From NCBI GenBank assembly GCA_934254985.1, contig CAKQMS010000024.1:1-44319 (forward strand): a stretch of 44,319 bases of DNA. The letters run 5' to 3'. The notes below the pieces were generated by a model that had not been told where the DNA came from, searched no databases, and saw only the letters and a list, made by a program, of their open reading frames with translations. The stretch is from an uncultured Prevotella sp. (GTDB taxonomy: Bacteria > Bacteroidota > Bacteroidia > Bacteroidales > Bacteroidaceae). Made by a program: the position numbers and the translations under genes. Positions within the stretch are counted from its first letter, which is position 1. Each line of letters opens with the position of its first letter. Positions 1 through 7,923 of the stretch are shown one piece after another.

Positions 1-1
1 G

Positions 2-75
2 CGGTGTGTACGAGGCTCGAACTCGTGACCCCATGCGTGACAGGCATGTATTCTAACCAACTGAACTAACACACC
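2..75 (-). tRNA. tRNA-Asp (GTC)
   Basis: Read on the minus strand this is a full cloverleaf. The acceptor stem is GGTGTGT/ACACACC with 7 pairs and discriminator G, the anticodon loop holds GTC (Asp), and the T-loop is GTTCGAGCC-like. The 3' CCA does not seem to be encoded, though the window edge is only one base away. A well-formed promoter lies just upstream. Confidence 0.95.
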
Positions 76-107
76 AAGTAGATTGTGCTGTTCCTTATTT
101 GCGGTTG

Positions 108-139
108 CAAAGGTACAATAAATATTCGTTTCCACCAAA
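108..139 (-). promoter_or_regulatory. Bacteroidetes-type promoter for tRNA-Asp
   Basis: On the minus strand a -33 box TTTG is followed after exactly 20 bp by TACCTTTG, which fits the known Bacteroides consensus TTTG / TAnnTTTG. It ends about 33 bp before the mature tRNA 5' end. Confidence 0.75.
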
Positions 140-298
140 TTTATCCTGAGTTTTTTTGCTATAAAATGCAAAAAAATGTGTCTTTATATGGCTTTTTGTA
201 ACCATGAAAATAGCGGAATAAAAAGAAACGGCTCAAAATCAACATATTACATGTTAATTATCGAGCCGCCTGTCAATAAGCTTATAGGTTGTTATTTT

Positions 299-1102
299 TT
301 AATAATCATCATCATCTGAGACGTCTGCTGCCTCAAGGGTGAGTTCATCAGGATTAGTATCGAATGTTGTACGATAGCTTTCTTCGGTCAACTTATCGTC
401 ATCGAAGGTGTCGTCATCGTCATCATCGTCGTCGTTTTCGTACTCATCCTCTGGCAAATCCTCATCGTCATCGAGATCGTCATTGTCATTATATTCGTCT
501 TCTTCATCGAATTTCATCTTTGGCTTTTCAACCTCAGGTTTCTCTTTTGCAAAGATAGCCTCTACCCAAGTGCCTTTAGCAATCTCAAGAACTTCGAAGC
601 CGTCGTTTACCTTTTTCTCGTATAGTCCACCTGGCTTATGAAGTCTATCTTTTGGAAGGGTAGTGGTGCTGATATCGAAACCAACCAGAATAATATCCTG
701 TATGCTTTGCGACAGAGAATCCCAGCCTCCGCCAAAATTGCGATCAATGACTTCAAGGAGTTTGGCTGCAGAGATATGTCTGATGTTCTCGTAAGTGAGG
801 TCTGTAACTCGCAGGATAGCTTTTTTCTTAACAGCGAATTTAATCTTATTAGAGTCATCAATTCTAAGCACGCCAATTTTGAAATCGCGAGCTTCGTATT
901 TCTTTATTACCTCTGGTTTATCTACCTTTACTTCTTCCATCTCGAATGCGCTCTTGATGATGTCGGTATAGTGGCGGATATTATCCTTCAAGTCTGCATC
1001 TTTTTCGCCTGCTTCCCACAAACGGAAGATGTCGTTTTCCTGAAGTTCCCAAACGTTGCTTTTATTCAAAGTCTTTAGAGTTAAAGCTTTTTTATCTTTC
1101 AT
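299..1102 (-). CDS. Hypothetical protein with long acidic C-terminal tail
   Basis: A 267-aa protein of unknown function. The N-terminal two thirds is mixed and probably folded. From about residue 200 the chain becomes almost entirely Asp/Glu with some Asn and Tyr, including runs of eight Asp, so the tail is probably disordered. The frame could be extended upstream to 1183, but the promoter at 1139-1169 lies inside that extension, so the Met at 1102 is the likely start. It is transcribed towards tRNA-Asp, downstream of rpoD, with its own promoter. Acidic tails of this kind are often found on proteins that bind basic partners, RNA polymerase or ribosomes, or that mimic nucleic acid, but nothing here identifies the partner. 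No signal peptide or membrane segment is visible. Confidence 0.8.
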   Translation of the reverse strand: MKDKKALTLKTLNKSNVWELQENDIFRLWEAGEKDADLKDNIRHYTDIIKSAFEMEEVKVDKPEVIKKYEARDFKIGVLRIDDSNKIKFAVKKKAILRVTDLTYENIRHISAAKLLEVIDRNFGGGWDSLSQSIQDIILVGFDISTTTLPKDRLHKPGGLYEKKVNDGFEVLEIAKGTWVEAIFAKEKPEVEKPKMKFDEEDEYNDNDDLDDDEDLPEDEYENDDDDDDDDTFDDDKLTEESYRTTFDTNPDELTLEAADVSDDDDY

Positions 1103-1138
1103 ACAATTTTGGTTGTTATTAATGTTTTTCTTTGTCTG

Positions 1139-1169
1139 CAAAAGTAAGTAATAATTTGTAAAATGCAAA
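1139..1169 (-). promoter_or_regulatory. Promoter of the acidic-tail protein gene
   Basis: Minus strand: TTTG, 19 bp, TACTTTTG. Transcription would start near 1132, about 30 nt before the ATG at 1102. This rules out the longer upstream start of the reading frame. Confidence 0.75.
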
Positions 1170-1276
1170 CTTTTTATGCGCAAAAAACAGTTGGAAATAT
1201 AAAAAATATAGGTGTCGCATATATTTTACACGACACCTATATATATAATATGGTATAAATAGACCAAAACGGATGA

Positions 1277-2149
1277 TTAACCGAGATACTTCATAAGGAT
1301 TTTCACATTGCCACTTTCGCGGAGTTTTGCAATACTTTTCTCTCTAATCTGCCTTACTCTTTCGCGAGTGAGTCCGAGCTGGTCTCCAATTTCTTCAAGT
1401 CCCTTTTCGTGGCATCCTATTCCGAAGCATTCGCGGATGATGATGATTTCTCTTTCTTTCAGAACTTCGTTCAATACATTGTTTAGTTCAAGCGCCATAC
1501 TTTCGTGGTCAACCATTCTGTCTGTTCGGCAGTCTTCACCACTTGGCATAACATCAAGCATACAGTTCTCTTCTCCATCTTGGAATGGAGCGTCGATACT
1601 CACATGATGTCCGTCTGCCATCATGCTTTGCCCAATTTTCTCTTGATCTATATTCGTAGCTTCTGAAAGTTCGGCAATAGAAGGGCGTCGTTGGTGCTCT
1701 TGCTCGAATTTGCTTATTTCGTGGTTTATCTTGTTGAGCGAGCCAACTTGGTTGAGAGGCAATCTTACTATTCTGCTTTGTTCGGCAATAGCCTGCAATA
1801 TGCTTTGTCTGATCCACCACACTGCATAAGAGATAAACTTAAAGCCGCGAGTTTCGTCAAATTTCTGAGCAGCTTTGATTAGTCCTATATTTCCTTCGTC
1901 AATTAAGTCGGTAAGTGTCAAACCCTGATGTTGATATTGTTTAGCCACAGAAACTACGAAGCGTAAATTGGCAGTCACCAATCTATCCTTAGCTCTTTCT
2001 GCTTGTGGTCCTCCTTTTTTTATTATTTGTGCCAACTCTATCTCTTCATCAATAGAGATTAGAGGGGCACGACCAATTTCTACGAGATACTTATCCAGCG
2101 CCTCACTCGAACGGTTGGTGATGCTTTTTTGAATTTTTAGTTGTCTCAT
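1277..2149 (-). CDS. rpoD: RNA polymerase primary sigma factor RpoD (sigma-70)
   Basis: A 290-aa sigma-70 factor directing core RNA polymerase to housekeeping promoters. Regions 1.2 (from about residue 14), 2 (DLIDEGNIGLIKAA, then the -10 recognition helix with FISYAVWWIRQSI), 3 and 4 (helix-turn-helix LEEIGDQLGLTRERVRQI near the C-terminus) are all present. The long N-terminal region 1.1 of proteobacterial RpoD is absent. The length and layout match the primary sigma factor of Bacteroidetes, which recognises TTTG / TAnnTTTG, the same boxes found upstream of several genes here. A -7-like TAATTTTG is at 2216-2223 on the minus strand, with no good -33 box. The gene stands alone between the tRNA-Lys pair and the acidic-tail protein. 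Confidence 0.95.
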   Translation of the reverse strand: MRQLKIQKSITNRSSEALDKYLVEIGRAPLISIDEEIELAQIIKKGGPQAERAKDRLVTANLRFVVSVAKQYQHQGLTLTDLIDEGNIGLIKAAQKFDETRGFKFISYAVWWIRQSILQAIAEQSRIVRLPLNQVGSLNKINHEISKFEQEHQRRPSIAELSEATNIDQEKIGQSMMADGHHVSIDAPFQDGEENCMLDVMPSGEDCRTDRMVDHESMALELNNVLNEVLKEREIIIIRECFGIGCHEKGLEEIGDQLGLTRERVRQIREKSIAKLRESGNVKILMKYLG

Positions 2150-2281
2150 CTTGTTGTATTATCTAAAAAATGCTTGATAGTTGTGTCTTTAAGTAGAAAA
2201 AGACTTCAAACAAAGCAAAATTAAGCAAAAAACAGGTGTAGTAGGAGTTTTGTATACAATCTTTAACTTAATAAAACGAAA

Positions 2282-2309
2282 AAAGTCTAACCAATTAAGG
2301 TTAGACTTT
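2282..2309 (-). terminator. Terminator of the tRNA-Lys transcript
   Basis: A perfect 11-bp inverted repeat (AAAGTCTAACC / GGTTAGACTTT) with a 6-nt loop. On the minus strand it is followed by a T-rich run, directly after the second tRNA-Lys and before rpoD. Confidence 0.8.
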
Positions 2310-2311
2310 CG

Positions 2312-2384
2312 TGCGTCCTTAGGGGCTCGAACCCTAGACCCACTGATTAAGAGTCAGTTGCTCTACCAACTGAGCTAAGGACGC
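2312..2384 (-). tRNA. tRNA-Lys (CTT), promoter-distal copy
   Basis: A complete cloverleaf on the minus strand with acceptor stem GCGTCCT/AGGACGC and discriminator A. The anticodon loop CTCTTAA gives anticodon CTT. CCA is not encoded. It is identical over its whole length to the copy at 2412-2484, 27 bp upstream in transcription. Confidence 0.96.
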
Positions 2385-2411
2385 GATCAGAAATCTCTTT
2401 TCCTAGAGTGG

Positions 2412-2484
2412 TGCGTCCTTAGGGGCTCGAACCCTAGACCCACTGATTAAGAGTCAGTTGCTCTACCAACTGAGCTAAGGACGC
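2412..2484 (-). tRNA. tRNA-Lys (CTT), promoter-proximal copy
   Basis: The same sequence and structure as the tRNA at 2312-2384, anticodon CTT. The two copies share one promoter (2541-2572) and one terminator (2282-2309), so they are probably processed from one transcript. Confidence 0.96.
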
Positions 2485-2540
2485 GTTAAAAACCTGTATT
2501 AGAATTTTGTTCTAAAAGGCTCATTTCTGAATTGCGAGTG

Positions 2541-2572
2541 CAAAAGTACTACCTTTTTCTGATTCTACCAAA
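2541..2572 (-). promoter_or_regulatory. Promoter of the tandem tRNA-Lys operon
   Basis: Minus strand: TTTG, 20 bp, TACTTTTG, a full match to the Bacteroidetes housekeeping consensus. The start site would be about 50 nt before the first tRNA. Confidence 0.78.
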
Positions 2573-2737
2573 CTTTTGAAGAAGTTTTTTATAAGAAAAA
2601 GCAAAAAAAGTACTTTTCGTGTGGTTTTCATACCATTTTATACTGATAAAGGGCTTATAAAGCTCTATTTATATCAAAGATAGGTTGCATTCGGAAAAAC
2701 ATTCAAGTAAACTTGATGCTTTTTCACTCATTTGCAC

Positions 2738-2810
2738 TATCTTTGCAAAAAACAATTCTAAAAGAACGATTGGAGAAATAATTATATCTCCGATATTTGT
2801 AGTAAATTTG
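2738..2810 (+). promoter_or_regulatory. Probable promoter/operator region of the yeiH-like gene
   Basis: Two -7-like boxes lie on the plus strand, TATCTTTG at 2738-2745 and TAAATTTG at 2803-2810. Neither has a good -33 TTTG. Between them, at 2772-2791, is a 20-bp near-palindrome with arms GGAGA/TCTCC that matches its own reverse complement at 18 of 20 positions. It sits about where the -33 box of the second promoter should be, so it looks like a binding site for a dimeric regulator. The rest of the 360-bp gap shows no gene. Confidence 0.45.
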
Positions 2811-2843
2811 CACTCGCATTATAGATAATATAGAATTAAATAT

Positions 2844-3929
2844 ATGAAGAGAAATGAAATTTGCTACATTATTATAGTAGCCGTTATTGCTGTATCGCTG
2901 CTTTTAGGATTTGCAGAAGAAGTATTCGGAGTCAATCTTGAACAATTTGCGTGGTTAGCCCATTGGGTGTCGTCGCCTGTGGCGTTGGCATTGGGCTTTG
3001 CCTTTGCATTGTTGTTAGGCAAAGCCTTTCCTACGTTTAATAAGACTATGTCGAAGAAGTTGTTGCAATATTCTGTCATAGGACTTGGATTCGGAATGAA
3101 TGTCGACAAGGCATTGGTTTCTGGTAGCCAGGGAATGCTCTTTACCATAGTCAGCGTTTTCGGAACTCTTGCTCTTGGTTGGTTCTTTGGCAGAAAGCTT
3201 CTGAAAGTGGATTCGCAAACCAGCTATTTGCTTAGTTCTGGAACGGCAATCTGTGGCGGCTCGGCAATAGCAGCCGTAGGACCAGTAATAAAAGCTAAGC
3301 CTGAGAGTATGTCTGTGGCACTTGGTGTAGTTTTTGTGCTCAACGGTATAGCCTTGTTTCTTTTCCCATCCATTGGCGATGCCTTGGGCATGACGATGAA
3401 GCAGTTTGGTATGTGGGCAGCAATAGCAATCCACGACACATCCTCTGTGGTTGGAGCAGGAGCCGCCTACGACCAGATGCATCCTGAGCTCGTAGCCTCT
3501 CAGGGCGTGAGTGCCCTCGAAGTTGCAACCACTATCAAGCTCACTCGCGCTTTGTGGATAGTAGTGTTGGCATTGGTCACGCCATTCTTCTTTCGCAGTA
3601 CGCTTGCCAAGTCGGGTGGGGAAGCAAAGCCATGGTATAGCTGCATACCGAGATTCATCATTTGGTTTATCGTAGCCATACTCTTCAATACCTATATATT
3701 AAGTAACGCCTCGCTCATTGGTGATAGTGCTGCTGCAATAGGTGGTGAATTTAGTGGAGCAGTAAACAAGCTTGCTAAACATCTCATCACTCTCTCGCTC
3801 TTCTTTATCGGTGCATCGCTAACCAGAGAAACATTGCGTAGCGTAGGCATCCGCCCTCTCGTCCAGGGTGTGCTCCTATGGATAAGCATCAGCTGCATCA
3901 GCCTTGCCTATATCTTTTGGGTGGGATAA
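2844..3929 (+). CDS. YeiH/UPF0324-family integral membrane protein (putative sulfate exporter family)
   Basis: A 361-aa, very hydrophobic inner-membrane protein with about ten transmembrane segments. Diagnostic sequences of the family (Pfam Cons_hypoth698) are GTAICGGSAI around residues 133-142 and AIHDTSSVVGAG around 195-206. Members are usually annotated as putative sulfate exporters, but the substrate is poorly established. The length is normal for the family. The gene is followed after 24 bp by an MFS transporter on the same strand, and the two are probably co-transcribed. The palindrome at 2772-2791 suggests regulation. Confidence 0.85.
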   Translation: MKRNEICYIIIVAVIAVSLLLGFAEEVFGVNLEQFAWLAHWVSSPVALALGFAFALLLGKAFPTFNKTMSKKLLQYSVIGLGFGMNVDKALVSGSQGMLFTIVSVFGTLALGWFFGRKLLKVDSQTSYLLSSGTAICGGSAIAAVGPVIKAKPESMSVALGVVFVLNGIALFLFPSIGDALGMTMKQFGMWAAIAIHDTSSVVGAGAAYDQMHPELVASQGVSALEVATTIKLTRALWIVVLALVTPFFFRSTLAKSGGEAKPWYSCIPRFIIWFIVAILFNTYILSNASLIGDSAAAIGGEFSGAVNKLAKHLITLSLFFIGASLTRETLRSVGIRPLVQGVLLWISISCISLAYIFWVG

Positions 3930-4001
3930 AAATATGGTGCAGTCTGAAACTGCATGGATAAAAAACATCAGGTTATTTTGCATAAGAAAAAAGAAAAGAA
4001 A

Positions 4002-5180
4002 ATGAAGCAACTGAAAGAAAATGGAGGTATAGAGCGTAGCTTGTTGCTCACAATGGCTATTATTGCAGGGTTGACCGTTGCTAACTGCTACTATAATCAG
4101 CCACTTCTGGAAATGATACGTCACGATATAGGAGTGAGTCAGCACGAAGCGAACCTCATTACCGTTGTTACACAAATCGGCTATGCGTTTGGCTTGTTTT
4201 TCCTTATTCCTATGGGTGACCTCTATTCGCGCCGTCGTATAATCGTTGTAAACATGACGGTGGCAGCCATAATGGCAGTTGTTATTGCTGTTGCCCACAA
4301 GGTGTGGATTATTTGGGGAGCCTCGCTATTGTTGGGAGCTTGTTCCGTAATTCCACAGTTTTTCATTCCTATAGCCGGACAATATTCTGAACAGAAGAAC
4401 AAAAGCAAGAATATTGGCATCGTTTTGTCTGGACTGCTAACAGGCATTCTGGCATCGAGAGTTGTTAGCGGATATGTTGGCGAATGGTTAGGTTGGCGCG
4501 AAATGTTTTTCATAGCAGCTCTTGTTATGGTTTTGTGCATGGCTCTTACGCTAAAGATTATGCCACAGATAAAGAGCAACTATGTGGGCACATATAGAGG
4601 TTTGATGGTTAGTGTCTTTAATATTGTGAAGAGCAATGGTCGCATACGCCTTTATGCTATTCGTGCCGCCTTTAGTTTTGGTAGCATGATGGCTATCTGG
4701 TCGTGCTTAGCTTTCAGATTGGCACAAGCTCCATTCTTTTCCGGTAGCGAGATGGTTGGAACATTAGGCTTGTGTGGTATAGCAGGAGCTTTGGCGGCAA
4801 GTGGTATGGGTAAACTCGTTAATCAATTAGGCATTAGGAAAATGAGTATCTATGGAGCTTGCTTGCAACTTGTGGCATGGGCTACGGCTTATCAGTTTGG
4901 CGACACGTTCATTGGTCTTGTTGTAGCAATCATCTTGGTAGATATAGGTTTGCAATGTCTGCAACTAAGCAATCAAAGTGGCTGCATTCAGGAGATGCCT
5001 CAAGCCTCTAACAGAGCTAACACCATCTTTATGACTACCTATTTTATAGGTGGCTCCTTTGGTACCTATTGTGCAGGATTGGCGTGGACTCATGCGGAAT
5101 GGATTGGCGTGTGCGCAGTGGGAGCAATCTTTGCAGTAATTTCGCTCTGCATAACATGGTTTAATAGTAAGAGAATTTAA
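4002..5180 (+). CDS. Major facilitator superfamily transporter
   Basis: A 392-aa inner-membrane protein with twelve predicted hydrophobic helices, in the layout of drug/metabolite:proton MFS carriers. The first helix ends in NCYYNQPLLEM, a sequence typical of one group of uncharacterised bacterial MFS exporters. The loop between helices 2 and 3 carries GDLYSRRR, a form of the MFS signature. The frame is open upstream to 3954, but that extension is only Lys-rich filler before the Met at 4002, which is preferred. It follows the YeiH-like gene closely. The substrate is unknown. Confidence 0.85.
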   Translation: MKQLKENGGIERSLLLTMAIIAGLTVANCYYNQPLLEMIRHDIGVSQHEANLITVVTQIGYAFGLFFLIPMGDLYSRRRIIVVNMTVAAIMAVVIAVAHKVWIIWGASLLLGACSVIPQFFIPIAGQYSEQKNKSKNIGIVLSGLLTGILASRVVSGYVGEWLGWREMFFIAALVMVLCMALTLKIMPQIKSNYVGTYRGLMVSVFNIVKSNGRIRLYAIRAAFSFGSMMAIWSCLAFRLAQAPFFSGSEMVGTLGLCGIAGALAASGMGKLVNQLGIRKMSIYGACLQLVAWATAYQFGDTFIGLVVAIILVDIGLQCLQLSNQSGCIQEMPQASNRANTIFMTTYFIGGSFGTYCAGLAWTHAEWIGVCAVGAIFAVISLCITWFNSKRI

Positions 5181-5187
5181 GCCTCAG

Positions 5188-5363
5188 CTTGTTTGAAATA
5201 TCCCCAGCTTATAGAACCATTATTTAGTGCTTATAGTACCATTATTGATTTCTGCATAAAAAAACATCAAAAAAATGAAGCCTGCTTCGATGCCCAACGA
5301 AGCAGGCTTCATTGCCACTTGAAGCAAGCTTCATTGGCACTTGAAGCCTACTTCATTTTTTAG
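5188..5363. repeat. Array of eight units with exact 22-bp period
   Basis: Directly after the MFS stop codon the sequence can be cut into 22-bp steps starting at 5188, 5210, 5232, 5254, 5276, 5298, 5320 and 5342. Units 2 and 3 share TATAGWACCATTATT. Units 5 to 8 all begin with a 14-bp quasi-palindrome, TGAAGCNNGCTTCA or a close variant, separated by 8-bp spacers. Units 5 and 6 also form a perfect 16-bp hairpin stem (5274-5289 with 5298-5313), so the array may terminate the two convergent transcripts. See the similar array at 25371-25524. Confidence 0.8.
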
Positions 5364-5380
5364 GGCAGTAAACAGTTGAT

Positions 5381-7567
5381 TTAGTCAACACCCTCAAACA
5401 CAAACACTGTTGAGGCGGGGAATGTTAGTGTTAGTTGCTTGTCGATGTCAATAGGCTTATTCATTTCAATACCCTTTAAGCCATTAGCTGTAGCCACCTT
5501 CTGGTCGGCAAACGAACTGCTAAGCGTGATGGTGGTTTGAATATAAGCAGGAATATCAAGCATCTCGCGAAGCGTAGTGGTGAATTGGCGTTCTTTTACA
5601 TCAGGGTTACGAAGTGTGAGAGTTGCCTTCTTGCCATTCCATGATGCCCAACCATATACGTTCACTTGGGTTCCATCCCAAGGGTTGCCACCCACCCAGT
5701 GAATGTCGGGTAGCACATCGGCATTGCGCTGCTGCCAATCCATACATTCTGCCAAATCCTTCCATAGAGCGCCAGCTTTACCGTTATTGTCCTTAATCTC
5801 GTCCATCAACTTATAGTCGGTGTATAGCTCAACCATACCAGAACCGCAACCAAAGGCACAACGCATTTCACGCAATACACCATCATAGCTATAATCGTTA
5901 GGAGTGTAAGGCTTGCCATTTTCGCTAAGAATGAGACCATGGGTCATCAAAGTGTTGATAGGGCAGAATGGGGAACCTTGGGTGAAGATTTTATAAACCA
6001 TATAGTCACGATAGGTTATCCACTGTTCGCGGTCGGTACCTGTATCGCTGATAAACTTGCAGTCGGCATCTTGTCGCCATATAGCATCGCTATAATGAAA
6101 CCAGAATGGCGATGCCCATGTACCTACAGTTGTATTAAAGAATATATCGGGACGTGTTTTGCGCACCTCTCGTTCTATGCTGATAATACCTTCTGCATTT
6201 TCAATACCGGTATCGCCCTCGTCAGGTCCGAAAGCTGTACCTTGTGCACTGATACCGTCGAACTTAAAGAATCGGAAATCGTAATTGTTTATCATGTTTT
6301 TGCAGCAGTCAATGAAGTAGTTGTAATACGATTCATTGCTCAATTGCATTCCTCCACGGTTATTCCAATAGTTGCGACGATAAGTGCCGCTACCACCATA
6401 GCCTCCGACAGGTCCGAGCCATGCGCCAATGCCTACGCCCATGCTCTTAGCCAGGTTGTCTTCGTTGGTAAAACCATTTGGAAAGTTTGGGTTGAAAGTC
6501 CATGTGCCATAAGCATCCCAACCATCGTCGAATACAAAGGCATAAGGGGCTTTGCCATATACATCGTAGAACTTTTCCTTCCAGTGTTTCACCACGTCAA
6601 CGCACTGTGTGGAGGTCATGTTCTCGGTGTAGTCACCCTTCGTGTTGTTAGGGTCAGAAGCATCATACACACCACTATTACCAACGGCATTGTTGCGGTC
6701 AATATTAAGTTCGTACCAAGAATTGTAAAGTGGGAATGCACGCCAAGGCACAGCACGCTCACGTTCGCTATATGCTAAGAACGAACGACGAGCTTGTCCG
6801 GGAGCTATCAAACCTACAACAGAGCTAACCTCCCAAGGCTGGTTCTTCTTGAGTGTAGTGTTGCGTCGCCAATATCCCTGCATAGCCACCTCTGCAGGAA
6901 TCTCCTTGTTGTCTTTGGCGTTTACCTCAACGGAGTTTACACCCATAGGAGTTTCAAGACCGGCAAATATTTTATTGCTGGCAAGAATGGCGCCACGTGT
7001 GTTGCCTACTACCATAGGTGTGGTCTTTGCCTTTTTGCAATCTACATTGTATATCATAGGTGTGATAGACTGCATGGCTACGTCTTCGTCGGTAGCCACG
7101 TCAAGGGTAGTGCGCAAATAGTGGCTGCCATCGCGCAACACAGCATGCCAAACAATATTGAGTTTGTCTTTCTTAAATACAGCCTTAAGACCCTTACCAT
7201 CAAAGCGGTCAGAACCCTTTACAGCGTGTTTGTCGCCAACGAGTTCTTCGGTTTCAATGCTTACCAACTCCATATCAGAAGAAGTGAAGCTACCACCGCT
7301 ACCCATTACCACCTTAAACAATTCGGTGCCAGGCTTAAGGTTCATTTCTTTGCAGCCATTAAAAATGAGTTTGCCGTCAACTTTGGCAAACTTGGCAGTA
7401 AGCAATGAATTTTTCAAAGTCCATTTATTGGTGTTGCTTTCTAATTGTGCTTTGTTGGCTTGCACCTTTTGTGGAAAAATCACCTGCTGTGCCATTATGC
7501 TCTGTCCACTGCCAAGCATAAAGCTGCATACAGAGGCTACCAGCCAACGTTTAATGTTATTGTTCAT
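5381..7567 (-). CDS. Secreted alpha-galactosidase-like glycoside hydrolase (GH36/GH27 superfamily)
   Basis: A 728-aa protein with an N-terminal signal peptide that ends near residue 27 (MAQQ). A beta-rich N-terminal domain is followed by a TIM-barrel with FDDGW at about 346-350 and FFKFDG at about 433-438. The latter is the usual place of the catalytic nucleophile Asp in the GH27/36 clan. A short beta-sandwich ends the protein. Relatives act on alpha-galactosides, and related proteins are sometimes labelled 'enterotoxin' by transfer of old names. The frame is open to 7660, but the promoter at 7610-7640 places the start at 7567. No SusC/SusD pair is next to it, so it is not an obvious polysaccharide-utilisation locus. 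Probably periplasmic or exported; the substrate is not proven. Confidence 0.75.
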   Translation of the reverse strand: MNNNIKRWLVASVCSFMLGSGQSIMAQQVIFPQKVQANKAQLESNTNKWTLKNSLLTAKFAKVDGKLIFNGCKEMNLKPGTELFKVVMGSGGSFTSSDMELVSIETEELVGDKHAVKGSDRFDGKGLKAVFKKDKLNIVWHAVLRDGSHYLRTTLDVATDEDVAMQSITPMIYNVDCKKAKTTPMVVGNTRGAILASNKIFAGLETPMGVNSVEVNAKDNKEIPAEVAMQGYWRRNTTLKKNQPWEVSSVVGLIAPGQARRSFLAYSERERAVPWRAFPLYNSWYELNIDRNNAVGNSGVYDASDPNNTKGDYTENMTSTQCVDVVKHWKEKFYDVYGKAPYAFVFDDGWDAYGTWTFNPNFPNGFTNEDNLAKSMGVGIGAWLGPVGGYGGSGTYRRNYWNNRGGMQLSNESYYNYFIDCCKNMINNYDFRFFKFDGISAQGTAFGPDEGDTGIENAEGIISIEREVRKTRPDIFFNTTVGTWASPFWFHYSDAIWRQDADCKFISDTGTDREQWITYRDYMVYKIFTQGSPFCPINTLMTHGLILSENGKPYTPNDYSYDGVLREMRCAFGCGSGMVELYTDYKLMDEIKDNNGKAGALWKDLAECMDWQQRNADVLPDIHWVGGNPWDGTQVNVYGWASWNGKKATLTLRNPDVKERQFTTTLREMLDIPAYIQTTITLSSSFADQKVATANGLKGIEMNKPIDIDKQLTLTFPASTVFVFEGVD

Positions 7568-7609
7568 AATTAGGTTATAGTAAAATGTTGAGTGTAACTG
7601 TTTTCTTTG

Positions 7610-7640
7610 CAAATATATAAAGATAATTTTGAAATACAAA
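7610..7640 (-). promoter_or_regulatory. Promoter of the glycoside hydrolase gene
   Basis: Minus strand: TTTG, 19 bp, TATATTTG, a perfect consensus match. The predicted start lies near 7603, about 36 nt before the ATG at 7567. Confidence 0.78.
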
Positions 7641-7665
7641 GCAAAACCAAACAATAACAATATCT

Positions 7666-7716
7666 AATAACAAAAAACAGGCTCTGCATTGTTTGCAGAG
7701 CCTGTTTTTTGTTATT
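7666..7716 (-). terminator. Long perfect hairpin terminator
   Basis: A perfect 22-bp inverted repeat (7666-7687 with 7695-7716) and a 7-nt loop. The stem has a GC core, AGGCTCTGC/GCAGAGCCT, flanked by A- and T-runs, so it can end transcription in both directions. It follows the stop of the orphan gene tail at 7738. Confidence 0.8.
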
Positions 7717-7737
7717 GTATGTTAGATATGTATTTGT

Positions 7738-7809
7738 TTACTTTATAACCTTAACGAACTTTCCGTTTCTCTTTACGATGTAAAGTCCCTTGCCTACAGT
7801 TGGGGTCAT
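7738..7809 (-). pseudogene. Orphan 3' end of a secreted-protein gene (type IX-like C-terminal tail)
   Basis: On the minus strand, 23 codons read in frame to a TAA at 7738 and encode KGLYIVKRNGKFVKVIK at the very end. This is the classic end of a C-terminal sorting domain (compare LSKGMYIMKIKG in the gene at 9378). It is followed at once by a strong terminator. Upstream the frame runs into the terminator of the preceding operon (7824-7874), and no matching body exists. It looks like the remnant of a deleted surface-protein gene. Confidence 0.65.
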
Positions 7810-7823
7810 GCTGCATAAAAAAA

Positions 7824-7874
7824 CTCATCCTACATATGAGTGATGAATAATGTTCACTCATAATGTAGGATGAG
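7824..7874 (-). terminator. Terminator of the secreted-protein operon
   Basis: A stem of about 20 bp with one bulge (CTCATCCTACA... / ...TGTAGGATGAG), followed by a run of seven T on the minus strand, 50 bp after the stop codon of the gene at 7924. Confidence 0.8.
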
Positions 7875-7923
7875 CCCTTTTATTTATATACTATAGTCTG
7901 TTCTCAGACCAATCATGTTTTCT

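Noticed and set aside
408..641. Open frame of almost pure serine on the plus strand
   Set aside because: It is the antisense shadow of the Asp/Glu codons in the acidic tail of the gene at 299-1102.
5276..5355. CRISPR array
   Set aside because: Units are 22 bp with 8-bp spacers that are nearly constant. There are no unique spacers and no cas genes.
6794..7408. Long plus-strand frames inside 5939-7580
   Set aside because: They are antisense shadows of the glycoside hydrolase gene, with no start context or recognisable protein.
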